Both the position numbers and the translations under genes were made by a program. Below the pieces are notes generated by a model that was not told the DNA's origin, searched no databases, and saw only the letters and a list, made by a program, of their open reading frames with translations. This document shows, piece by piece, positions 24,384 through 33,905 of a stretch of 35,335 nt of DNA; positions within the stretch are counted from its first letter, which is position 1; each line of letters opens with the position of its first letter. Where the stretch lies: assembly GCA_023415655.1 (NCBI GenBank), contig JAEZKD010000295.1:1-35335 (forward strand), written 5' to 3'. The stretch is from Bacillota bacterium. Its GTDB lineage: Bacteria > Bacillota > Clostridia > Lachnospirales > Lachnospiraceae.

Positions 24384-24424
24384 GTTAGTATCTGCTAGTT
24401 TTAGTAGATACTAACTTTTTTTAA
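24384..24424 (+). terminator. Terminator of the cheV unit
   Basis: GTTAGTATCTGCT and AGTAGATACTAAC pair over 13 positions with one mismatch, followed by seven T bases. Confidence 0.9.
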
Positions 24425-24428
24425 TTCA

Positions 24429-24452
24429 CAGGAAACTGCGTTTCCTATCAAC
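24429..24452 (-). repeat. Short hairpin repeat, copy 2 (inverted)
   Basis: AGGAAACTGCGTTTCCT (24430-24446) has the same hairpin as 21562-21578. The shared GTTGATAGGAAAC flank lies on the opposite strand, so the two copies are inverted around the cheV unit. Confidence 0.6.
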
Positions 24453-24454
24453 TA

Positions 24455-24483
24455 TAGACTTTTTTTATGAGCTATAGTATGAT
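24455..24483 (+). promoter_or_regulatory. Candidate promoter of hisH
   Basis: TAGACT (24455-24460) and TATGAT (24478-24483) lie 17 bases apart, 33 bases before hisH. Moderate match only. The spacer begins with a run of T bases. Confidence 0.5.
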
Positions 24484-24515
24484 ATTACGAAGAAAGATGA
24501 CACGGAGGAGATTAT

Positions 24516-25121
24516 ATGATAGCAATCATAGACTATGACGCTGGTAATTTAAAAAGTGTTTCTAAGGCATTAAACTTCCTTGGAGAAGAGGTAGTGATTA
24601 CAAGACAAAGAGATACCCTACTTATGGCCGATAAGGTCATTCTACCAGGCGTAGGTGCATTCGGGGAGGCAATGGAGCAGTTACATAGCTATCACTTAGT
24701 GGATACGATCAAGGAGATTGTTGCCAATAAAACCCCATTCCTTGGAATCTGCTTAGGACAGCAGTTGATGTTTGAAGGAAGTGAGGAAAGTGTAGGAGTA
24801 AAAGGGCTATCACTCTTACCAGGAAAAATTGTCAAGATTCCTGAGACCAAAGGGTTAAAAATTCCTCAAATTGGTTGGAATTCGCTATCCATTAAGCAAG
24901 GCTCCAAATTATTCCGTAACGTTCCTGACCAAGCTTATGTATACTTTGTACATTCTTATTATCTGAATGCAACGAACCGTGAAGATGTAGCAGCAACGAC
25001 AGAATATGGAACCTTGATTGATGCTTCCATTGAGCATGAGAATTTATTTGCATGTCAATTTCATCCAGAAAAAAGTGGTGATGTAGGGCTCATGATTCTG
25101 AAAAATTTTGCAAGTCTATAA
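24516..25121 (+). CDS. hisH: Imidazole glycerol phosphate synthase, glutamine amidotransferase subunit
   Basis: A 201-residue class I amidotransferase. The nucleophile is C79 in GICLGQQ, and the H183/E185 pair sits in FHPEKS; the family's oxyanion region PGVGAFG is present. HisH releases ammonia from glutamine and feeds it to HisF, which makes imidazole glycerol phosphate and AICAR in histidine synthesis. The start follows CGGAGGAG. HisF starts 21 bases after its stop. Only these two his genes are present here, so the rest of the pathway would lie elsewhere. Confidence 0.96.
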   Translation: MIAIIDYDAGNLKSVSKALNFLGEEVVITRQRDTLLMADKVILPGVGAFGEAMEQLHSYHLVDTIKEIVANKTPFLGICLGQQLMFEGSEESVGVKGLSLLPGKIVKIPETKGLKIPQIGWNSLSIKQGSKLFRNVPDQAYVYFVHSYYLNATNREDVAATTEYGTLIDASIEHENLFACQFHPEKSGDVGLMILKNFASL

Positions 25122-25142
25122 AATAGAAAGGTTGTGTCATCG

Positions 25143-25907
25143 ATGTTTACAAAAAGAATTATTCCTTGTTTGGATGTACATAATGGAAGAGTAGTGAAGG
25201 GAATTAACTTCGTTGATTTAAGAGATGCGGGAGATCCAGTTGAGGTTGGTAAAGCATATGGGAATGCAGGAGCAGATGAGTTGGTATTTTTAGATATTAC
25301 TGCTTCCTCGGATGCAAGAACAATTAAGTTAGATATGGTAAGAAGGGTAGCAGAGACGGTCTTCATTCCATTTACCGTTGGGGGTGGAATTCGTACGATT
25401 GATGACTTTAAGTTGATACTACGTGAAGGTGCGGATAAGATTGCTGTAAATACTGCAGCGATTTTAAATCCATCACTAATTAGTGAAGCTGCAGATAAAT
25501 TCGGTAGTCAGTGCGTTGTCGTAGCAATTGATGCCAAACGGCGTAGTGATGGTAGTGGTTGGAACATCTATAAGAATGGTGGAAGAGTTGATATGGGGAT
25601 TGATGCAGTGGAATGGGCAATCAAAGCCAATGAGCTTGGCGCTGGTGAAATTCTATTAACAAGCATGGACTGCGATGGTACCAAGGATGGCTATGATTTG
25701 GAGTTGACTAGGATGGTATCGGAGCATGTATCCATTCCTGTCATTGCTTCCGGAGGAGCTGGGACCAAAGAGCATTTTTATGAGGCGTTAACCACAGGAC
25801 AAGCAGATGCAGCATTGGCAGCTTCTTTGTTTCATTACAAAGAACTTGAAATTAATGAGTTGAAACAATATTTATCAGAACGCAACGTGTCGGTACGTAA
25901 GGTGTAA
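25143..25907 (+). CDS. hisF: Imidazole glycerol phosphate synthase, cyclase subunit
   Basis: A 254-residue TIM barrel, the normal HisF length. The first catalytic Asp is in IIPCLDVHNGRVVKG (D11) and the second in VVAIDAKR (about 130). Phosphate-binding loops are FTVGGGIRT and VIASGGAGT. It cyclises PRFAR with ammonia from HisH. The start is ATG 25143, with GAAAGG upstream; the in-frame GTG at 25134 is too close to that site. It forms a two-gene his unit with hisH, and ung follows 43 bases later. Confidence 0.96.
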   Translation: MFTKRIIPCLDVHNGRVVKGINFVDLRDAGDPVEVGKAYGNAGADELVFLDITASSDARTIKLDMVRRVAETVFIPFTVGGGIRTIDDFKLILREGADKIAVNTAAILNPSLISEAADKFGSQCVVVAIDAKRRSDGSGWNIYKNGGRVDMGIDAVEWAIKANELGAGEILLTSMDCDGTKDGYDLELTRMVSEHVSIPVIASGGAGTKEHFYEALTTGQADAALAASLFHYKELEINELKQYLSERNVSVRKV

Positions 25908-25950
25908 GAATATTATCTTTCTTAGAATGCAAAAAGGTAGAGGAAAAGAC

Positions 25951-26637
25951 ATGAGAAACATAGAGAATGACTGGAAAAATGCAATTGCAGAAGAGTTTAG
26001 TAAGCCTTATTATATGCAGTTGCAAGAGTTTGTAGAAAAGGAATATCAAAGGACTACGGTGTATCCACCTGCAGAGGATATCTTTAATGCCCTTCATTAC
26101 ACACCGTTAAGTAAGGTCAAAATACTTTTGTTAGGGCAGGATCCCTATCATAATGAAAATCAAGCCAATGGTTTGAGTTTTTCGGTATTACCAGAGCAAA
26201 AGGTGATACCTCCTTCTCTTCAAAATATCTATAAGGAGCTTCAACAGGATATAGGGTGCTACATCCCAAACAATGGTTACCTGAAAAAATGGGCTGACCA
26301 AGGGGTACTGTTATTGAATACCGTATTAACGGTGAGTAGTCATCATGCAAATTCACATAAGGGACGTGGCTGGGAGCAATTTACGGATGCAGTGATAAAA
26401 GCAGTCAATGAACAGGATCGACCAATTGTGTATTTTCTGTTCGGAAAACCAGCACAATCCAAACGAAAGCTATTAACCAATCCAAAACATCTTATCCTTG
26501 AGGCACCACATCCAAGTCCGTTGTCAGCGTATCGTGGATTTTTTGGAAGTAAGCCATTCAGTCAGGCCAACGCCTTCTTAAAGGAACATGGCGTTGAACC
26601 GATTGACTGGCAGATTACTAATGTTGAGAGCAATTAG
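25951..26637 (+). CDS. ung: Uracil-DNA glycosylase
   Basis: A 228-residue family 1 enzyme, the standard size. It has the catalytic water-activating Asp in LLGQDPYHN (D64), the uracil-binding region LLLNTVLTVS (about 120-129) and the DNA-intercalation loop HPSPLSAYRGF (H187). It removes uracil from DNA, starting base excision repair. The start is ATG 25951, with AGAGGA upstream. It lies behind hisHF in the same direction, probably by read-through. Its stop overlaps the end of the convergent histidine kinase gene by four bases, and no terminator is seen between them. Confidence 0.96.
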   Translation: MRNIENDWKNAIAEEFSKPYYMQLQEFVEKEYQRTTVYPPAEDIFNALHYTPLSKVKILLLGQDPYHNENQANGLSFSVLPEQKVIPPSLQNIYKELQQDIGCYIPNNGYLKKWADQGVLLLNTVLTVSSHHANSHKGRGWEQFTDAVIKAVNEQDRPIVYFLFGKPAQSKRKLLTNPKHLILEAPHPSPLSAYRGFFGSKPFSQANAFLKEHGVEPIDWQITNVESN

Positions 26638-29300
26638 TCATAATTGTCAGCAGATAAAAACTCTTGAATGGAATGACAGAGGACTTTCAATTTTCTAAAA
26701 AAGTAAGGATGGTTGTTCTCAAGAAACGAGGTACGATAGTCTTTTATAGCTTCTTCAAGCTGTTGTGCCATGATTGATAATTGCTCTGCTCCGATTGTCT
26801 TAAGAGAAGATTTTATCGTATGGATCAGGAGTGCATAGCGAGAATAATCTCTTTCTTCCAATGCATCTTTTAACTCTTTACTTTGTTTGAGAGTTTCCAC
26901 GGAAAAAAGAGAGAGTGTATCAAAATAGCAATTCCACGAAGAAGAGCAGTACTCGAATCCTTGCTTCCAATTGAGTTGATAGGTCTCAGAGAAAAATTGA
27001 AAGTCATACACCTTGTTATCTGGGTAATCTTCATTGACTAAGTGATTCAAGGAGAAGTCATAAGCAAGCCATTTGCTTAGGAGCTCACCAAGATGCTTAA
27101 GTTTAATTGGCTTACTTAGATAATCATTAAAATTAGCAGAAAGAAACATCTCATGAGAACCTGCGATTGCATTCGCTGTTAAAGCAATGATAGGTACTGT
27201 TTTACAATAGGAATTGTGGAGAGCCCGAATTGCTTGTAGGGTTTGGATTCCATTCATCTGAGGCATCATATAGTCTAAAAAGATCAAATCATATTCCATC
27301 GTTTCTAAGGCAGCCAACGCATCGATACCGGATGAAACACTCGTCACAGCTATCCCGAATAATTCGATAAGTCCTTTTGCAACTTGCAAATTAAGTAGGT
27401 TATCATCCACTACGAGGATTGAAAATTCTCGTTGATTTGATGGTTTACTGAAAGGGTTGGTTTGTGTAGCAAAGGTCTTAGATTGTACAGGTAATGTGGC
27501 TGATGAAATTGGTAATTTGTCAGTTTGAGAAAGCTGGTTTGTTGGAATCTCTGGTTCTAAATGAGTAGATACTCGTTGGGGAAGCTGGATGGTAAAGGTA
27601 CTTCCTTGATGGAGCTTACTAACAACAGAAATATTTCCACCAATGAGGTTCAACATTTTTTGACAAATAGCCAAGCCAAGACCACTTCCTTCCACATGCC
27701 TTGAATGGGATTGTTCTGCTTGCTCAAAGCTTTCGAAGATTCTTTGCTGATCTTGTTCTGAGATGCCACGACCCGTATCTTCAACGGAAAAAATAAGTAT
27801 AATATCCTTTTGGTTCTCTTTACTTGAACTTTGGCTATAAACTTTTAGACCAATCCGACCTTGATCGGTGTATTTCACTGCATTGTTTAGAACATTAATC
27901 AAGATTTGTCTAAGCCTTAATTCATCACCATATAGATATTTTGGTAGTTTTGGATCAACATCTACTTGGAGTATGATTGGCTTCTCCGAAAGTTTAACGC
28001 TGATTAAATGAATGACATCTTGTAGGAGCGTTGAAAGCTTGTATTCTTCCACAACAAAATTCATCTTTCCAGATTCGATTCTGGATAAGTCAATGATATC
28101 ATTGATAAGACTTAATAAGGTATTGCCTGCGCTTTTAATATGAACAATATCATTTCGTACAGAATAATCAAGGTTTCTATTTAATAAGATATCTGTAATT
28201 CCAAGAATTGCATTCAAAGGTGTACGTATCTCATGTGACATATTGGCTAAAAAGATACTTTTAGCTTGATTTGCACTCTCTGCTTGTTCTCGAAGCTGGA
28301 TTTGCTTCTCTATATTTTTCTTACTTTCTGTAATATCAAATACCCACGCACTATACCCGACCAAGGTGTTTTGATTGTATATCTTAGTAATCTGCGTATG
28401 ATAGTAACGATCATTGCGTATGAAATCAGGAGCTTCCTTCTCTGACAACAAATCATACAGAAAGGGGCTTATTTCTTGTAGCCGATAATTATGTTTTGAG
28501 GTTAGCAGTTCAGGAAATAGCTTCTTCGCGGAAGGATTATAATCTAATAGAGAATATAATCCATCACTAACGATGAGTGCTTCCTCCATAGAATCAATGA
28601 CATGGTCACGTGCAGTATGAATGATGTCAAAAAGTTCGCGACGATAAATGGATATAAGCACTAAGAAACCTGAGAGGACAAAGCTTGCACTAGAAGGGTC
28701 GTATTCTTTAAATAATCCTGTGATATAGAGAGGACATGTGATGGTTGGGAAAAGACATGCAACTATAAAATTACGTTCATATTTACGAATTGGTTTGCTT
28801 AAGGAGAAATAATGATGAATCACTAGATATAAGACATATACATTCATGATAAGTACTTGCGCTTTAAACAACGTGTAAATTGGTCCGCGCCCAAGAACTA
28901 CATGGGGAAATAAACCGGTGTGGACGAATTCCATGGAGCTATAATATAAGGTATGATACTCACAGGTGCAGACAAAAATCAAGATGAATAGATTAAAAAT
29001 GAATAAAAAGGTAAGTAGTTTTTTATTTTTTTTGAGATTACAATATTCTTTAAAAAAGAGAATGAATAACAGATTTACAAAACAGCTACCAAAGTATTGA
29101 GTTTTTATTGCCATCAATACTGCAGAAAGAGAGGTGCTGGTTAATTCAAGATAATAGCCAAAGCTTTGGATGGCTACTGCCGCACTCATCAATAAAAAAA
29201 GGTGCTGTCCTCGGAAGGGTTTTTTAATAGCGAGAAATAAGATGACTGAAAATGCCATGATAAGTACAAGTATTTGAATCACAATCACGAATGAATGCAT
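26634..29300 (-). CDS. Seven-transmembrane hybrid histidine kinase with receiver and Hpt domains
   Basis: An 888-residue sensor kinase. About seven membrane helices open it (residues 1-215, 7TM His kinase sensor type). A PAS-like segment (about 230-325) follows, then HisKA with phosphorylated H356 in FLANMSHEIRTP, and HATPase with N473 and the DTGRGIS and GSGLGLAI boxes. The receiver has phosphoacceptor D676 (LIFLDYMMPQMNG), and a C-terminal Hpt domain has H827 in HTIKSS. It can pass phosphate along its own internal relay to an unknown output protein. ATG 29300 has GGAGG five bases upstream; the longer frame from 29357 starts inside a hairpin with no ribosome site. No response regulator gene is adjacent. 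Confidence 0.93.
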   Translation of the reverse strand: MHSFVIVIQILVLIMAFSVILFLAIKKPFRGQHLFLLMSAAVAIQSFGYYLELTSTSLSAVLMAIKTQYFGSCFVNLLFILFFKEYCNLKKNKKLLTFLFIFNLFILIFVCTCEYHTLYYSSMEFVHTGLFPHVVLGRGPIYTLFKAQVLIMNVYVLYLVIHHYFSLSKPIRKYERNFIVACLFPTITCPLYITGLFKEYDPSSASFVLSGFLVLISIYRRELFDIIHTARDHVIDSMEEALIVSDGLYSLLDYNPSAKKLFPELLTSKHNYRLQEISPFLYDLLSEKEAPDFIRNDRYYHTQITKIYNQNTLVGYSAWVFDITESKKNIEKQIQLREQAESANQAKSIFLANMSHEIRTPLNAILGITDILLNRNLDYSVRNDIVHIKSAGNTLLSLINDIIDLSRIESGKMNFVVEEYKLSTLLQDVIHLISVKLSEKPIILQVDVDPKLPKYLYGDELRLRQILINVLNNAVKYTDQGRIGLKVYSQSSSKENQKDIILIFSVEDTGRGISEQDQQRIFESFEQAEQSHSRHVEGSGLGLAICQKMLNLIGGNISVVSKLHQGSTFTIQLPQRVSTHLEPEIPTNQLSQTDKLPISSATLPVQSKTFATQTNPFSKPSNQREFSILVVDDNLLNLQVAKGLIELFGIAVTSVSSGIDALAALETMEYDLIFLDYMMPQMNGIQTLQAIRALHNSYCKTVPIIALTANAIAGSHEMFLSANFNDYLSKPIKLKHLGELLSKWLAYDFSLNHLVNEDYPDNKVYDFQFFSETYQLNWKQGFEYCSSSWNCYFDTLSLFSVETLKQSKELKDALEERDYSRYALLIHTIKSSLKTIGAEQLSIMAQQLEEAIKDYRTSFLENNHPYFFRKLKVLCHSIQEFLSADNYD

Positions 29301-29342
29301 AGGTTCCTCCGATACCTTAGACTGTGATTTCATATCAAAGAA

Positions 29343-29407
29343 TGCCTCATAAGTCATGCAATGTTATGCTTTCGTCTTAATGACAACATGACATGTCTTA
29401 TGAGGCA
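29343..29407. repeat. Large imperfect hairpin between the kinase and activase genes
   Basis: TGCCTCATAAGTCATG and CATGTCTTATGAGGCA begin arms of about 23 bases that pair with three mismatches around a 19-base loop. It lies downstream of the activase gene and upstream of the kinase start on the minus strand. There is no good T run, so it is either a weak terminator or a regulatory structure. Confidence 0.75.
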
Positions 29408-29439
29408 TACATAGAAAGAAAGGACAGCCTTATGTTATT

Positions 29440-32400
29440 TTATTGGTCAGTAGTTTGATTTTTTAAGTTCTTATTTGCAGTAGAAAGCATTAATTTGATA
29501 CGGTTGAGCTGATTTACTTCACTTGCACCTGGATCATAGTCCACTGCAACGATGTTAGAGGTTGGAAACTGATTTCTTAACTCTTTGATGACCCCTTTAC
29601 CAACGATGTGGTTTGGAAGGCAAGCAAATGGTTGTGCACATACAATGTTTGGAACACCCGAATGGATGAGCTCAATCATCTCTGCGGTTAAGAACCAGCC
29701 TTCACCCGTTTGATTACCAATCGATACAATTGGAGCAGCGAGCTGCGCTAACTCATGAATAGGCTTTGGAGATATAAAATGTTTACTTTCATCGTAGGCT
29801 TTTTTAGCTTCTTTTCTTGCCCATTCTAAGAAGGTTACAATCATATTATTAATGGTAGCATCACTTTTTTTCTTCCCAAGAAACTCAGCTTTATAGTTGG
29901 CATCGTAGGAACAATACATGAAGAAGTCAAGCATATCTGGCATGACGGCCTCGGCACCTTCTGCTTCTAAGAGATCGACTAGATAGTTATTGGCAGAAGG
30001 AAGGAATTTTACTAGGATTTCCCCTACAATACCGACTCTTGGTTTCTTTAAGGTTTCATCGATTGGAAGGGTATCAAAATCATGTATGATCCCACGTAGA
30101 TTCTTTTTGAATTCCTTCCATTTACCATTCTGAACGGACTTCTGACAGATTGCCACCCATTTTTGATGTATCTCATTGGCAGACCCTTTGACTAATTCAT
30201 AAGGTCGCATACGATAAAGGACTCTCATAAATACATCACCATAGACTAAGGCTTGAACAGCTCGAGTGATTAAGGAGTAATTCAACTTTAAGCCAGGATT
30301 TTTTTCAAGCCCTGAGGTGGAGATAGATATTACAGGGATATGACCCATACCAGCCTTTGATAAAGCACGTCGTATAAATCCAATGTAGTTCGTTGCACGG
30401 CATCCACCACCTGTTTGTGTGATAAACACACCAACCTTATTTAGATCATAGTTACCAGATAGCAACGCATCCATAATCTGACCAACAACGATTACGGAAG
30501 GATAGCAAGCATCATTATTCACATATTTTAAACCAACATCAACCGCTGCTTTGTCGTTCTTTCCAAGTATCTCTACATGATAACCACACGATTGTAAGGC
30601 AGGACCTAAAAAGTCAAAATGAATTGGTGACATCTGAGGTGCTAAGATTGTGAAATCCTTTTTCATCTCTTTTGTAAAGATAACTCTATGATGTGCTGCA
30701 GAAACGACTGGGGACTGAATATGTTTTCGCTGACGATCCTTCACTGCAGAAAGAAGAGAACGAATACGGATTCTAGCAGCACCAAGGTTATTCACTTCAT
30801 CGATTTTTAATACCGTATATATCTTACCAGCAGTAGTCAGGATATCGCTAACACCATCGGTGGTAACGGCATCAAGTCCACAACCAAAGCTGTTGAGCTG
30901 AATCAGCTGTAAATTTGGTTGAGTTCTAACGTAGGAGGCAGCAGCATACAAACGAGAGTGATACATCCATTGATCTACAATAATTAATGGACGTTCCACC
31001 TCTCCAAGATGTGAGATACTGTCTTCTGTTAAGACTGCAACTCCATAGGAATTAATTAGCTCTGGAATCCCATGATGAATCTCTGGATCAATATGATAAG
31101 GACGTCCAGCAAGGACAATACCCATACGACCAGTTTGCTTTAAGTATTCCATGGTCTCTTCGCCTTTTTTACTCATATCCTGGCGTGCTTTCGCAAGCTC
31201 CACCCACGCATCGTGTGCTGCAGCTTTGATTTCCTCAGCAGGAATCTGATTGCTTTCGGTAAAGTAAGAAATCAATCGTTTGGTGACAATGTCTTCACTT
31301 TCCAAAGATAAAAATGGATTCTGGTATGTAATATCAGGTGCTCGTAGTTCTTCTACGTTATTCTTAATATTCTCACCATAAGAGGTTACGATTGGGCAGT
31401 TATAGTGATTACCTGTGCCCTCGACTTCTTTTCGTTCATATGGAATGCAAGGATAGAAGATGTATTTGACACCTTGCTGTAATAACCACATGATATGTCC
31501 ATGAACGATTTTGGCGGGATAACATTCAGATTCACTTGGAATGGATTCAATACCAAGCTCATAAATACCACGTGTTGAAACAGGAGATAATTCTACATGA
31601 TAATTCAACTTAGTAAAGAATGTAAACCAAAAAGGATAGTTTTCGTAAATATTTAAAACACGTGGGATACCAACGGTTCCTCGTTTTGCAATCTCTTTTG
31701 GAAGTGGATCATAGTCAAAATAACGCTTTAATTTATACTCGAATAAATTCGGTATGTTTTCTTTGTTCTTTTCTTTACCAATCCCTTTTTCACATCGGTT
31801 CCCTGAGATAAAACGGCGATTCCCGGTGAATTTGTTAATCGTTAGCAGACAGCTATTGGTACAACCTTTGCAACGAGTCATACTTGATTCAAACTTTAAA
31901 TCATTGATTTGTTCGATGGATAACATTGTCGTTGGCTGATTCTCATAATGTTCGCGAGCGATTAAGGCAGCACCAAAGGCACCCATAATACCTGCGATAT
32001 CAGGACGTATTGCATTTACACCTGAGATATATTCAAAGCTTCTAAGAACGGCATCATTATAGAAGGTACCACCCTGTACTACAATGTGTTGACCAAGATC
32101 CTTAGGGTCTGCAATTTTGATTACTTTATATAAGGCATTCTTAATGACAGAGTATGCAAGACCAGCACTAATATCGGCAACCGTAGCACCTTCCTTTTGT
32201 GCTTGCTTCACCTTGGAATTCATGAACACCGTACAACGGGAACCAAGATCGATTGGGTTCTTGGCAAGTAATGCAATTTTAGCAAAGTCTGCAACTTCAT
32301 AATTTAAAGATTTGGCAAAGGTTTCAATAAAGGAACCACAGCCAGAGGAACAGGCTTCATTCAATTGAACGGAATCTACGGTGGCATTCTTGATTTTAAT

Positions 32401-33684
32401 GCATTTCATATCTTGACCACCGATATCAAGAATACAGTCAACTTGTGGATCAAAAAAGGCAGCTGCATAGTAGTGAGCAACAGTTTCTACTTCACCCTCA
32501 TCCAACATAAGTGCTGATTTAATCAATGCTTCTCCGTACCCAGTGGAACAGCTTCGAACGATTTTAACACCCTCTGGTAATAGAGAATAGATTTCTTTCA
32601 TGGCTTTTAACGTAGTTTTGAGAGGGCTACCATTGTTATTACTATAAAAGGAATACAGTAAAGACCCATCACTACCAACCAATGCAGCCTTTGTTGTTGT
32701 AGATCCAGCATCGATTCCAAGGAAGCAATCCCCTTGATATGTATTAAGAGAACTTTTTTTCACAGTATGCTGATTATGACGATTTAAGAATTGTTGATAT
32801 TCTTCTTCATTTGCAAACAGTGGTTCCATTCGATTGACTTCGAATTCTAAACTAATACCGTCCGTTAATAAATCGGTTAAGGTTTTTAGGGTTGTTATGA
32901 CGTCTTCTTTGGCATTTAATGCCGATCCAACAGCAGCAAACAAATGTGAGTGTGATGGTGCTATGATATGTTCGTTGGTTAAATTTAACGTACGAATAAA
33001 TGCATTCCTTAATTCAGATAAGAAATGTAATGGACCACCAAGAAAAGCTACATTACCACGAATCGGCTTACCACAGGCAAGACCGCTAATGGTCTGATTA
33101 ACGACTGCTTGAAAGATAGAAGCAGCAAGGTCTTGTTTGGTTGCACCTTCATTGATTAAAGGTTGTATGTCGGACTTTGCAAAAACACCACAACGTGCTG
33201 CAATTGGATAAATTGCTTGGTAGTCTTTTGCATATTCATTAAGGCCAATAGCATCTGTCTTTAATAAGGTAGCCATCTGATCGATGAAGGAGCCAGTACC
33301 ACCTGCACAGATACCATTCATACGTTGTTCAATACCGTTAGTAAAGTATATAATTTTGGCATCCTCACCACCTAATTCGATTGCAACATCAGTTTGAGGC
33401 GCATAATCATTCAAAGCAGTAGATACTGCAACGACTTCTTGCACAAATGGAATGTTTAGGTGTTTTGAGAGCGTTAAACCACCAGAACCAGTGATCATTG
33501 GAGATACAGAAAGATTACCAAACTTTTCTTGTGCTCTTTGTAGAAGATTAGCTAAGGTAGCTTGAATATTGGCAAAATGGCGTTCGTAGTCAGAAAATAG
33601 AATCTCATGAGATGCATCTAAGATTGCTATCTTTACTGTCGTAGAGCCAATGTCAATACCAAGAGTATAGTTTGAATTGGACAT
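29440..33684 (-). CDS. Double-activase 2-hydroxyacyl-CoA dehydratase-like iron-sulfur protein
   Basis: A 1414-residue protein. Two BcrAD/BadFG ASKHA ATPase domains come first. Domain one (about 5-262) has GIDIGSTTVK and cluster-ligand cysteines C126 and C165. Domain two (about 320-577) has GIDAGSTTTK, C445 and C484. Four further cysteines follow in a C-x2-C-x3-C-x18-C pattern (605, 608, 612, 631). The rest is DUF2229 plus a HgdB-like dehydratase domain, with NNDACYPS and TQTGGGCRATNY. Activases use ATP to inject low-potential electrons into a [4Fe-4S] reductase or dehydratase. The long fused form is common in clostridia but its substrate is unknown; double-cubane cluster reductases are the nearest characterised relatives. 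It is monocistronic with a near-perfect promoter. Confidence 0.9.
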   Translation of the reverse strand: MSNSNYTLGIDIGSTTVKIAILDASHEILFSDYERHFANIQATLANLLQRAQEKFGNLSVSPMITGSGGLTLSKHLNIPFVQEVVAVSTALNDYAPQTDVAIELGGEDAKIIYFTNGIEQRMNGICAGGTGSFIDQMATLLKTDAIGLNEYAKDYQAIYPIAARCGVFAKSDIQPLINEGATKQDLAASIFQAVVNQTISGLACGKPIRGNVAFLGGPLHFLSELRNAFIRTLNLTNEHIIAPSHSHLFAAVGSALNAKEDVITTLKTLTDLLTDGISLEFEVNRMEPLFANEEEYQQFLNRHNQHTVKKSSLNTYQGDCFLGIDAGSTTTKAALVGSDGSLLYSFYSNNNGSPLKTTLKAMKEIYSLLPEGVKIVRSCSTGYGEALIKSALMLDEGEVETVAHYYAAAFFDPQVDCILDIGGQDMKCIKIKNATVDSVQLNEACSSGCGSFIETFAKSLNYEVADFAKIALLAKNPIDLGSRCTVFMNSKVKQAQKEGATVADISAGLAYSVIKNALYKVIKIADPKDLGQHIVVQGGTFYNDAVLRSFEYISGVNAIRPDIAGIMGAFGAALIAREHYENQPTTMLSIEQINDLKFESSMTRCKGCTNSCLLTINKFTGNRRFISGNRCEKGIGKEKNKENIPNLFEYKLKRYFDYDPLPKEIAKRGTVGIPRVLNIYENYPFWFTFFTKLNYHVELSPVSTRGIYELGIESIPSESECYPAKIVHGHIMWLLQQGVKYIFYPCIPYERKEVEGTGNHYNCPIVTSYGENIKNNVEELRAPDITYQNPFLSLESEDIVTKRLISYFTESNQIPAEEIKAAAHDAWVELAKARQDMSKKGEETMEYLKQTGRMGIVLAGRPYHIDPEIHHGIPELINSYGVAVLTEDSISHLGEVERPLIIVDQWMYHSRLYAAASYVRTQPNLQLIQLNSFGCGLDAVTTDGVSDILTTAGKIYTVLKIDEVNNLGAARIRIRSLLSAVKDRQRKHIQSPVVSAAHHRVIFTKEMKKDFTILAPQMSPIHFDFLGPALQSCGYHVEILGKNDKAAVDVGLKYVNNDACYPSVIVVGQIMDALLSGNYDLNKVGVFITQTGGGCRATNYIGFIRRALSKAGMGHIPVISISTSGLEKNPGLKLNYSLITRAVQALVYGDVFMRVLYRMRPYELVKGSANEIHQKWVAICQKSVQNGKWKEFKKNLRGIIHDFDTLPIDETLKKPRVGIVGEILVKFLPSANNYLVDLLEAEGAEAVMPDMLDFFMYCSYDANYKAEFLGKKKSDATINNMIVTFLEWARKEAKKAYDESKHFISPKPIHELAQLAAPIVSIGNQTGEGWFLTAEMIELIHSGVPNIVCAQPFACLPNHIVGKGVIKELRNQFPTSNIVAVDYDPGASEVNQLNRIKLMLSTANKNLKNQTTDQ

Positions 33685-33777
33685 TAAATAACCTCACCTT
33701 TTCTTTAAAATCATGTTTATTCTTTACATCATGTGGTAAACATTTAAATGCTAGGCACCTATTTCTACCAATTACTA

Positions 33778-33806
33778 ATTATACGACACATAAACTTTAA
33801 GTTCAA
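33778..33806 (-). promoter_or_regulatory. Strong promoter of the double-activase gene
   Basis: On the minus strand, TTGAAC (33801-33806) and TATAAT (33778-33783) are exactly 17 bases apart. Transcription would start about 85 bases before the start codon, leaving an untranslated leader. On the plus strand, a TATAAT at 33871-33876 is a candidate -10 for the LysM gene, with no good -35. Confidence 0.8.
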
Positions 33807-33905
33807 CCTAATTATATTTTTTATAGATTTAATTCGGTTCATAGCTGGAACCCAAGATACTATTCTGTCATATAATTAGAGTGAGGGATGATTGAAAGGA
33901 AACTT

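Noticed and set aside
29301..29357. Longer kinase start at 29357
   Set aside because: It starts inside a large hairpin with no ribosome site, while ATG 29300 has GGAGG at good spacing and begins directly before the first membrane helix.
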